Shown one piece after another: positions 1 through 5,816 of a stretch of 5,816 bases of DNA. Made by a program: the position numbers and the translations under genes. The stretch lies in contig CAUZSN010000158.1 of NCBI GenBank assembly GCA_963582345.1, positions 1-5,816 on the forward strand, written 5' to 3'. Below the pieces are notes generated by a model. That model was given only the letters and a program-made list of their open reading frames with translations, was not told the origin of the DNA and ran no database searches. This DNA is from CAUZSN01 sp963582345. GTDB lineage: Bacteria; Planctomycetota; Planctomycetia; Planctomycetales; Planctomycetaceae. How positions within the stretch are numbered: position 1 is the stretch's first letter; each line of letters starts with the position of its first letter.

Positions 1-162
1 AAATGTTGCAAACCGGCCAAGCAGAAATGTTGCAAACCGGCCAAGCAGAAATGTTGCAAACCGGCCAAGCAGAAATGTTGTAAACCGGCCAAGCAGAAAT
101 GTTGCAAACCGGCCAAACGGAAGTGTTGCAAACCGGCCAAACGGAAGTGTTGCAAACCGGCC
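1..162 (+). repeat. 24-bp tandem repeat array (six full units plus 18 bp)
   Basis: The units lie at 1-24, 25-48, 49-72, 73-96, 97-120 and 121-144, with a partial unit at 145-162. Units 1-3 are identical, unit 4 differs by one base at 81, and units 5-6 share an AAACGG ending. The array may continue to the left of the window. The unit length is a multiple of three, so gain or loss of copies keeps the reading frame. The near-identity of units suggests recent expansion by slippage or unequal recombination. Confidence 0.95.
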
Positions 163-264
163 CCGAAGTGCGGAGCTTCGAGAGGCCAGGCGGCGCCTAG
201 AGTTGAAGAGACACCACCACCGCCGAAGGAGAATAAAGCTCCTGCGCCTACCACGAAGGCGTAA
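1..264 (+). CDS. C-terminal part of a Lys/Cys-rich repeat protein (5' end outside window)
   Basis: The frame starting at position 1 is open to a TAA at 262-264, giving 87 visible residues. Six full copies of the octapeptide KCCKPAK(Q/R) and one partial copy occupy residues 1-54, followed by a Pro/Lys-rich tail that ends in PAPTTKA. The repeat part is strongly basic, with a Cys pair every eight residues and 15 Cys in all. Differences between repeat units support this frame: TGC to TGT at 81, AAG to AAA in units 5-6 and AAA to AAG in units 6-7 are silent here, and only CAG to CGG (Gln to Arg) changes a residue. The same T at 81 creates a stop in the frame beginning at position 3. I do not recognise a family. 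Paired Cys among Lys could bind metal, form disulfides or contact polyanions, but this is inference. The N-terminus is missing, so a signal peptide cannot be assessed. Confidence 0.75.
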   Translation, partial: KCCKPAKQKCCKPAKQKCCKPAKQKCCKPAKQKCCKPAKRKCCKPAKRKCCKPAPKCGASRGQAAPRVEETPPPPKENKAPAPTTKA

Positions 265-374
265 TGACGATTTCGGGAAAGAAGTCCTTCATTGATCGTC
301 GATAGGACGTATTGGAAATTGAGAACAAGCGGGCTTGTCCACAGTGGTGGGCGAGCTCGTTTTCTTATCGGATC

Positions 375-2246
375 TTACGGATCGGGCATTATCGGAAACA
401 GCCGTTTATCCTGTGCGCGATACTGATAACATGTGCGATTCGGAAACTGGCGCATGACTTTCGAAAGTTGTGTGACCCCAGGACGAAACCGAGCGTACAA
501 CACATCGGAATTCAAGTTGGGGTTGTTGACGACAAAGTCGATATGCGGGTCGGTGAAATCAATTAGCACTAATGCCGGACGGTTGGTGACCTGTATCTGT
601 ATCGTTTTCTGGAACGCATCGTATTTCTGACGGGAAAAGGCAATGTTCTTGATCTCGAGTTCAACGAGCCCTGCCGGTCCCACCGGAACGTAGCTCACTA
701 ATAAGCCGGCTGCAATTAATCCGCACCACCAGACCGGCATCCAGCGACGGTTCGTCTTGTGCCAATGACGCACCAGGATCGACGTTGCGGCGGAAAACAA
801 CAAAAGCCACAGCGGGCTGGATTCGAAGACATAATGCCAGTGCATGATGCCGACAAACCAATAGGGCACATGCACGGCAAACAGCGACAAGATCGCAGCC
901 GGCAAATACCACCAGCGGGCATCCAGCGTGGATCCAGCAATCAGGAAAACAGCCGAGGCCATTGCCAGCGGAATAATGCCCAGGGTCCACTGCCAACTGG
1001 CAATCAGTCGAGTGCGTGTGTTGCGCACGGCTAAAGCCGGCGTGAGGTTTTCCGCCCATTCGTCATAGTTCTTGAGGACACGCGGCCCCAGCCGCTTCTC
1101 TCCGCGAATCACATTGTTGAAACCGTATACGTGCCGCGGCGTGTAGATGTCGAGGTAAACTTGGTACGGTGTCGTCCATCCGTTTCCAGTGATTGCGCGG
1201 TTGTATCCATAGATGCAGAGCAGACCAAGAAGAACTGGCATGCCTAACATCGCGGTCAATACAATTCGAGGCCTTAGACTGTGGTTGAGCATCGAAGTCT
1301 GGTTTCGGTTCAACCACCAGACAAAGCCGATTGCGAACGGCAGGCCAATGCCAGCGGCCGTCATTGGCCTGCAAAACATTGCGAATCCCAATCCGATGCC
1401 AGCTAGCAATGCGTACGTCCACTTTTCTGTCCGCTGCATCCGTATGAATGCAAAGACAAACAGAGTTACTCCGACTAAAGTCGGATGATGAGCCAACAAC
1501 AGGTTGCTGAAGAGTGCCATTCCCGGAGACGCTGCCGTCAGAAGGCCTGCAAGGAATCCAACACCGTTCGACGACAATTCTCGCCCGGTGGCAAACACAA
1601 GCATGGATGCAATGGCACCAGCGAGCCAGTGTCCCCAGTACGGATTTCCAGCGGCCAAAAATGGAGCGATCCACAGACCGGTGCCGGGAAAGTACCGGCT
1701 GGCGAATCGTCCTTCGTTCAGGACATGCATTTGATCGAATAATCGCGGTGACGTTGGGTGGCTGGGAAACCACAGTCGACCGGCCAAAAACGTTTTTGCC
1801 TGGAACAGATAGCTGTATTCGTCGTGGTAGGCGGGCGGCAAGTCTCCAAAACGTTTCGCATCGGCGCCATTCAGTTGGTACGAAGCAATTCCGGCACTAA
1901 CGGACAGCGACGTGAGGCCAACCAACGTTGCTAAGAGCCAGGCACAGCCAGATGAACCACGGACGGATTTATCCTGCTCGGGTTTGTCGCTGAGCCAATA
2001 TTTGATAACGGCTTGCCAGCGCCTACGTTGAACGAATCCGGTTCGAGTAAGCCAAAAAACCGGCAGTAGCACAAGTAAGATAAAATAGAGTGTCGTATGG
2101 ATGTTGAAGTCTTCCAGCCATCCCAGACTGTCGTGCTGCCGATCGGGCTGTGTGGCGATTCGTTGAAACTCTTTCGGAGCGGCAATGGCAATCGCGATTC
2201 CGAAAGCTACAAACTGCGCAACAGCAAGACGAGTTTTTAGAGACAT
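375..2246 (-). CDS. GT-C/GT39-like (PMT/ArnT-type) multi-pass membrane glycosyltransferase
   Basis: This 623-residue integral membrane protein has about 12-14 hydrophobic segments by eye, at roughly residues 8-23, 51-68, 102-122, 188-220 (one or two), 227-243, 249-269, 278-312 (two), 328-346, 412-436, 447-465, 476-494 and 503-521. About 100 soluble residues follow. The loop after the third segment carries an acidic HDEYSYLFQA motif (Asp142, Glu143) and then RYFPGTGLWIAPF (residues 184-196). Both resemble the first-loop Asp/Glu and the 'YPPG...P' signatures of GT39/PMT_2 enzymes, which transfer sugars from polyprenyl-phosphate donors to lipids or proteins outside the membrane. MHWHYVFESSPLWLL (residues 468-482) also fits late-segment motifs of the fold. 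The acceptor and sugar cannot be told. The ATG at 2246 is the first start after an in-frame TGA at 2253-2255, and no clear Shine-Dalgarno site precedes it. The gene is convergent with the repeat-protein gene and divergent from the ligA group, so it is probably transcribed alone. The membrane protein call is firm; the enzymatic class is likely but unproven. Confidence 0.8.
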   Translation of the reverse strand: MSLKTRLAVAQFVAFGIAIAIAAPKEFQRIATQPDRQHDSLGWLEDFNIHTTLYFILLVLLPVFWLTRTGFVQRRRWQAVIKYWLSDKPEQDKSVRGSSGCAWLLATLVGLTSLSVSAGIASYQLNGADAKRFGDLPPAYHDEYSYLFQAKTFLAGRLWFPSHPTSPRLFDQMHVLNEGRFASRYFPGTGLWIAPFLAAGNPYWGHWLAGAIASMLVFATGRELSSNGVGFLAGLLTAASPGMALFSNLLLAHHPTLVGVTLFVFAFIRMQRTEKWTYALLAGIGLGFAMFCRPMTAAGIGLPFAIGFVWWLNRNQTSMLNHSLRPRIVLTAMLGMPVLLGLLCIYGYNRAITGNGWTTPYQVYLDIYTPRHVYGFNNVIRGEKRLGPRVLKNYDEWAENLTPALAVRNTRTRLIASWQWTLGIIPLAMASAVFLIAGSTLDARWWYLPAAILSLFAVHVPYWFVGIMHWHYVFESSPLWLLLFSAATSILVRHWHKTNRRWMPVWWCGLIAAGLLVSYVPVGPAGLVELEIKNIAFSRQKYDAFQKTIQIQVTNRPALVLIDFTDPHIDFVVNNPNLNSDVLYARFRPGVTQLSKVMRQFPNRTCYQYRAQDKRLFPIMPDP

Positions 2247-2311
2247 AATTATTCACTGGTCCATTTGTTTTGGCGCGGCCATTTTGAAAGTCCGCTTCAA
2301 ATGGTTGTTTC

Positions 2312-2340
2312 GTTATATTTCCCGGGCTACGGCCAGACAA
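2312..2340 (-). promoter_or_regulatory. Candidate sigma70-type promoter for the glycosyltransferase-like gene
   Basis: Read on the - strand, TTGTCT (2340-2335) is followed by a 17-nt spacer and TATAAC (2317-2312). These match the consensus at four and five of six positions. Transcription would start near 2305, leaving a leader of about 60 nt before the ATG at 2246. The spacing and position are good, but this is consensus matching only. Confidence 0.45.
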
Positions 2341-2410
2341 AACAAAATACTCCCGGCATATTGACACAACGGCGAAGCTACGATGCTGAATAGGCCTCTG
2401 CGAGGCTCAC

Positions 2411-2440
2411 TTGACGCTGTAAACTAACCCCAATCATACT
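2411..2440 (+). promoter_or_regulatory. Possible promoter for the small membrane protein/ligA group
   Basis: TTGACG at 2411-2416 (five of six matches to the -35 consensus) is followed after 18 nt by CATACT at 2435-2440 (four of six to the -10 consensus). The predicted start near 2447 leaves a leader of roughly 110 nt before the ATG at 2555. The -10 element lies within the left arm of the inverted repeat 2432-2456, an arrangement seen in operators. This is weak consensus evidence. Confidence 0.3.
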
Positions 2441-2456
2441 CAGGAACAGTATGATT
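2432..2456. repeat. Perfect 9-bp inverted repeat, possible operator or hairpin
   Basis: AATCATACT (2432-2440) and AGTATGATT (2448-2456) are exact reverse complements around the 7-nt loop CAGGAAC. No T-run follows on either strand, so an intrinsic terminator is unlikely. TCAGGAA also occurs twice (2440-2446 and 2456-2462), once in the loop and once just past the right arm. A dimeric repressor operator or an RNA leader hairpin fits the location. The binding partner is unknown. Confidence 0.55.
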
Positions 2457-2542
2457 CAGGAATGGGGAGAACAACATGGGACGAAAACTGTGGGTCAACT
2501 GGGGTTGGCACAGTGTAGCCACTTTTGGTTGCCACTAATTGC

Positions 2543-2546
2543 AGGA
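2543..2546 (+). promoter_or_regulatory. Ribosome binding site deciding the start at 2555
   Basis: AGGA is separated by 8 nt from the ATG at 2555. It favours this start over the upstream in-frame TTG at 2525, which has no purine-rich site at a suitable distance. Confidence 0.5.
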
Positions 2547-2554
2547 CGATTGAG

Positions 2555-2863
2555 ATGTCCGAGACTCCCCAGCGTATCAACGTGTTCTTTCGGCTGACAG
2601 TCGCCGTTAGTGTGGTCTTCATTGTAACCATCTTCGCGATAGTGGCCGCGGCTTTCGTTCGTGGAAACTCACCATTAACGCAGTTTCTGCAGGAGCACGG
2701 TGGCAGTTTAATTGCTGCTGAAGTTGCTGCTGCACTTTTTCTTGGTTTACTCGCTTTGATTGTGGACCAACGCGGGATCGTGCGTCCGACGGATGCCGCG
2801 GAAGTGGTGGCTGATCCGGATCGAGGTTTGGACGACAGTTCCGGTGATATTCCAGAACTCTAG
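2555..2863 (+). CDS. Small two-segment membrane protein, function unknown
   Basis: This 102-residue protein begins MSETPQRINVFF. Two hydrophobic stretches, residues 12-34 and 51-70, are joined by a short polar loop (RGNSPLTQFLQEHGG) and followed by a hydrophilic, acidic tail rich in Asp that ends GDIPEL. Basic residues before the first segment suggest that both ends face the cytoplasm, with the loop outside; this is inference. The ATG at 2555 was chosen because AGGA (2543-2546) lies 8 nt upstream. A TTG at 2525 in the same frame would add ten residues that do not resemble a natural N-terminus. The stop lies 13 nt before the ligA start, so the two genes are probably co-transcribed. I recognise no family, and a role linked to ligase is not implied by proximity alone. 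Confidence 0.7.
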   Translation: MSETPQRINVFFRLTVAVSVVFIVTIFAIVAAAFVRGNSPLTQFLQEHGGSLIAAEVAAALFLGLLALIVDQRGIVRPTDAAEVVADPDRGLDDSSGDIPEL

Positions 2864-2876
2864 ATTAGAACGTGAC

Positions 2877-4904
2877 ATGTCGATTTCTGTCAGAAAGAAG
2901 ATTGAAAAACTACGCGCCGAGCTTCGCAGGCATGATCGGCTGTATCACGTCGAAGCCAAGCCGGAAATCAGCGACTTGGATTTTGACCACTTGGTCAAGC
3001 GATTAGAGCAACTGGAGCAGCAGTATCCCGAGTACGATGCGTCCGACAGCCCAACACATAAAGTGGGGGGTGAACCGGTCGACGGATTCCAAACGGTCGA
3101 GCACCGTATCCCGATGCTTTCGATCGATAATGTGTACAACAAAGTTGCATTGCGCGAATTCGATATGCGTACACGTAAACTGTTCGAAGACGGCGAGGCA
3201 ATTGAATATACTCTTGAATACAAGATTGACGGTGTCGCTTTGGCGTTGATCTACGAGAAGGGAGTTTTGGTGCAAGGGCTGACTCGCGGTGACGGCCGTC
3301 GCGGCGATGACATCACTCATAATGCCCGCACATTGCGAGGAGTCCCGCTGCGATTGCTGGGAGATCAGATTCCTGCTGTGCTGGAAGTTCGGGGCGAAGC
3401 ATACATCAGTAACTCCAACTTCGCTCACATCCGAGCGGGCCAGGTAAAGAGCGGCGAGCAGCCATTTGCCAATTCACGCAACGCGACCGCTGGAGCTTTG
3501 AAGATGTTAAACCCGAAGCTTTGTGCCGCTCGACGAATCCGTTTTTTCGGGCACGGAATCGGGTATGTCGAAGGCGCGAACTTCAAAACGCACACTCAGT
3601 ATATGGCCGCGCTAGCGCAAATGGGTATTCCTCCGACACCCAATGTTCGGTCAATTTCCGATGTCGACCAGGCGCTCGAATACGCACAAATACTGATGAA
3701 CAATCTGAGCACCCTCGATTTTGAAGTTGACGGCCTGGTACTGAAGGTCAATATTTTCGCGCAGCGTGAATGGTTGGGTCAGACCAGCAAGAGTCCTCGA
3801 TGGCTGATCGCCTACAAGTGGGAAAAGTACGAAGGCGTGAGCCAAATCGATAAGCTCGCGATTCAGGTCGGCAAGACGGGAGCGTTAACGCCGGTTGCTC
3901 ATCTGACGCCAGTCGAGATCGCCGGCACATCGGTGACGCGTGCCAGCCTACATAATCGCAACGAGATTCGACGGTTGGGCGTGCGGATCGGTGATTGGGT
4001 CGTGGTTGAGAAAGCGGGCAAGATCATTCCACATATCGTCCGCGTCGAAGAGCACCGTCGTGATGGAACGGAGTGCCTATTTCAATTTCCGAAGCGATGC
4101 CCCGAATGTAGTACAAATGTTATTCAGGACGAAGGTGGCGTTTGTATTCGCTGTCCGAATCCAAACTGTCCGGCTCAATTGCGTGGGACGCTGCGGTTCT
4201 TTGCATCTCGGTCCGCCATGGATATCGACGGTTTGGGTGTCAAGCTGATCGAACAATTGCTGGCTGCCGGCCTGGTGACCAATCTGTCAGATATTTATCG
4301 TCTAAAGGATCGCCGTGATGAACTGTTGGCATTGGAACGTATGGGAGAGAAATCGGTTGACAACTTGTTAGTAGCTATTGAAGAGTCGAAGTCACGTCCT
4401 GTATGGCGTCTACTGACTGGACTGAATATTCGCCACGTTGGCACAACTAACGCCCATGTGCTTGCCGATCGATTCGGCACATTGGATGCGATCATGGACC
4501 AATCGACAGAATCATTGGCCGATGTCGACGAAATTGGACCGGTCATCGCGGAAGCGGTTTGTTCATATTTTACGTCCGAAGTCAGCCGAGCGACCGTCGA
4601 GGAACTGCGTGGCTTCGGACTGAATTTTTGCGGACCCGTCACGTCGGCCACCATTGCAGAACGCGTGCAAACCTTGGCAAGCAAAGCCATCGTCATCACT
4701 GGTACGCTTAGTCGGCTTACTCGCGAAGAAGCCAAACAGGCTATTCATGATCGTGGCGGCAAGGTCTCCAGTAGCGTCTCGAAGAAAACCGACTATGTTG
4801 TCACCGGTGAGAATTCCGGCAGCAAACTCACAAAGGCCCGGCAGCTAGGCGTCCGGATCCTGACCGAAGACGAATTCCTGAACATTCTCGAAGGCGATAC
4901 CTAA
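2877..4904 (+). CDS. ligA: NAD+-dependent DNA ligase LigA
   Basis: This 675-residue protein (E. coli LigA has 671) seals nicks with 5'-phosphate and 3'-hydroxyl ends in replication and repair, using NAD+ as AMP donor (EC 6.5.1.2). Domain Ia, which binds NMN, covers about residues 1-70 and includes RLYH (21-24) and the ISDLDFD motif (31-37), where Phe36 replaces the Tyr found in E. coli. The adenylation domain holds the KxDG motif KIDG, with catalytic Lys116, then RGDG (137-140), RGEAY (172-176), NSRNATAG (199-206) and DGLVLK (285-290). The OB fold has VGKTGALTPVA (331-341) and RASLHN (355-360). The zinc finger uses Cys408, Cys411, Cys426 and Cys431. Helix-hairpin-helix repeats span about 445-585, and a BRCT domain (about 597-675) includes VITGTL and GGKV. 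The ATG at 2877 matches the usual N-terminus. The frame is open back to 2760, but that stretch overlaps the upstream gene and is not ligase-like. The Shine-Dalgarno site is weak, and 13 nt separate it from the upstream gene. The gene appears intact. Confidence 0.98.
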   Translation: MSISVRKKIEKLRAELRRHDRLYHVEAKPEISDLDFDHLVKRLEQLEQQYPEYDASDSPTHKVGGEPVDGFQTVEHRIPMLSIDNVYNKVALREFDMRTRKLFEDGEAIEYTLEYKIDGVALALIYEKGVLVQGLTRGDGRRGDDITHNARTLRGVPLRLLGDQIPAVLEVRGEAYISNSNFAHIRAGQVKSGEQPFANSRNATAGALKMLNPKLCAARRIRFFGHGIGYVEGANFKTHTQYMAALAQMGIPPTPNVRSISDVDQALEYAQILMNNLSTLDFEVDGLVLKVNIFAQREWLGQTSKSPRWLIAYKWEKYEGVSQIDKLAIQVGKTGALTPVAHLTPVEIAGTSVTRASLHNRNEIRRLGVRIGDWVVVEKAGKIIPHIVRVEEHRRDGTECLFQFPKRCPECSTNVIQDEGGVCIRCPNPNCPAQLRGTLRFFASRSAMDIDGLGVKLIEQLLAAGLVTNLSDIYRLKDRRDELLALERMGEKSVDNLLVAIEESKSRPVWRLLTGLNIRHVGTTNAHVLADRFGTLDAIMDQSTESLADVDEIGPVIAEAVCSYFTSEVSRATVEELRGFGLNFCGPVTSATIAERVQTLASKAIVITGTLSRLTREEAKQAIHDRGGKVSSSVSKKTDYVVTGENSGSKLTKARQLGVRILTEDEFLNILEGDT

Positions 4905-4961
4905 TTGATTGGTCTGTGAATCGTTGCGATCGGGAATTGCGGCCGACGTGATAAATAATCT

Positions 4962-4966
4962 GGGAG
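4962..4966 (+). promoter_or_regulatory. Shine-Dalgarno site for the 36-residue ORF
   Basis: GGGAG sits 7 nt before the ATG at 4974, which is near-optimal spacing. It is one of the clearest ribosome binding sites in the window and is the main reason for preferring the 4974 start over the overlapping ATG at 4969. Confidence 0.5.
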
Positions 4967-4973
4967 TAATGCG

Positions 4974-5084
4974 ATGTCGAAAAATCAAAAACAGATGGTG
5001 CGCCAACCAGCTACAAATCTTCCACATCGAAAAAAACAACTACAGAAAGGTAAGATCCAACAAAAGAAGTTTGAGGAAAAGTGA
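4974..5084 (+). CDS. Small highly basic protein (36 residues), hypothetical
   Basis: The sequence begins MSKNQKQMVRQPATNL and ends QQKKFEEK. It has 11 Lys/Arg, 7 Gln and only two acidic residues, no Cys and no hydrophobic segment, so a soluble nucleic-acid- or ribosome-associated peptide is plausible but unproven. The start is supported by GGGAG at 4962-4966, 7 nt before the ATG. The gene lies 69 nt after ligA on the same strand and could be a distal member of that transcript, since no obvious terminator lies between them. A competing frame, ATG at 4969 running to 5151, has the same purine site only 2 nt from its start and is therefore less likely. Short length keeps confidence moderate. Confidence 0.5.
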   Translation: MSKNQKQMVRQPATNLPHRKKQLQKGKIQQKKFEEK

Positions 5085-5330
5085 TCACGTGGCCAAGCGA
5101 AAGGCAAACAACTTTTCACGGAAGAAATTCTGGACGAGATTTGCAAGTTGAGCTACGATTTTCTCGTCACACATTTTGTGCAACGACCAGTGCTGTGCGT
5201 TGAGTTCATTAGTCCGTCTGGGATAGAGTACTAGGTCGAGAGTCAGTTTTCCGGGAAGCCAAATCAACTAGTGTTATTCGTGTCCTACACTCAGCGTTGG
5301 TGTGACCAGCGTTAACGTTTGCCAAAGAGC

Positions 5331-5816
<486 letters not shown>

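Larger units (their letters stand above)
2247..2554. other. Divergent intergenic region (308 nt)
   Basis: No convincing gene lies here. The region separates the leftward membrane-protein gene from the rightward small gene and ligA. It holds the candidate leftward promoter (2312-2340), a small hairpin (2394-2406, 5-bp stem GCCTC/GAGGC with a 3-nt loop), a possible rightward promoter, and a perfect 9-bp inverted repeat (2432-2456). A TTGACA at 2361-2366 has no matching -10 at a normal distance. Confidence 0.6.

Noticed and set aside
3..81. Alternative frame in the repeat array (MLQTGQAE repeats)
   Set aside because: It is stopped by TAA in unit 4 at 81-83, and differences between units are not silent in it.
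1..162. Repeat array as a CRISPR
   Set aside because: Units are directly abutting with no unique spacers, and the array is in frame with a protein.
325..338. Hairpin ACAAG-CGGG-CTTGT as a terminator between the convergent genes
   Set aside because: The stem is only 5 bp and no T-run follows directly; the 110-nt gap 265-374 shows no convincing terminator.
2361..2366. Perfect TTGACA as a -35 element
   Set aside because: No -10-like hexamer at 15-19 nt on the + strand.
2525..2554. TTG start for the small membrane protein
   Set aside because: The added residues look unnatural, and the ribosome binding site fits the ATG at 2555.
2760..2876. N-terminal extension of ligA
   Set aside because: It overlaps the upstream gene and has no similarity to ligase; the family N-terminus begins at 2877.
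4969..5151. 60-residue ORF overlapping the small basic ORF in another frame
   Set aside because: The purine-rich site is only 2 nt from its ATG; kept as the alternative but judged less likely.
5081..5203. GTG-started 40-residue ORF overlapping the stop at 5084
   Set aside because: No ribosome binding support beyond the overlap, and the composition looks like random translation.
5085..5267. 60-residue - strand ORF starting with TTG
   Set aside because: Weak start, no recognisable features, and no supporting context.

Overview
The window looks like a piece of bacterial chromosome, most likely from a planctomycete of the Rhodopirellula/Pirellula type. The clues are moderate GC content, genes with weak or absent Shine-Dalgarno sites, a Lys/Cys/Pro repeat protein, and a tyrosine recombinase with a long C-terminal tail that reads antisense through a tRNA gene. 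The phylum is an inference from gene style, not a database result.

Layout, left to right. (1) Positions 1-264, + strand: the 3' end of a gene that begins before the window, made of near-perfect 24-bp tandem repeats encoding KCCKPAK(Q/R) and then a Pro/Lys-rich tail. (2) Positions 375-2246, - strand: a 623-residue multi-pass membrane protein resembling GT-C (GT39/ArnT/PMT-like) glycosyltransferases, convergent with the first gene. It has a candidate sigma70-type promoter at 2312-2340. (3) Positions 2247-2554: a divergent intergenic region with a perfect 9-bp inverted repeat (2432-2456) overlapping a possible promoter for the rightward genes. (4) Positions 2555-2863, +: a 102-residue protein with two predicted membrane segments, function unknown. 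It lies 13 nt before (5) ligA (2877-4904, +), a complete 675-residue NAD+-dependent DNA ligase with all its domains. (6) Positions 4974-5084, +: a probable 36-residue, very basic protein with a good ribosome binding site. (7) Positions 5399-5472, +: tRNA-Arg with anticodon UCU. (8) Positions 5331-5816, -: the C-terminal part of a tyrosine recombinase that enters from the right edge. Its frame stays open through the whole tRNA gene on the opposite strand.

The left and middle parts look like ordinary chromosome: a housekeeping ligase, a membrane glycosyltransferase and small proteins. The right end looks like one border of an integrated element at a tRNA-Arg gene, with the integrase abutting the tRNA 3' end and the element body expected beyond position 5816. 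The most interesting signals are this integrase/tRNA overlap, a 14-bp inverted repeat inside the integrase tail, and the Lys/Cys repeat protein. No complete new system can be shown from this window alone; the element's cargo, if any, lies outside it.
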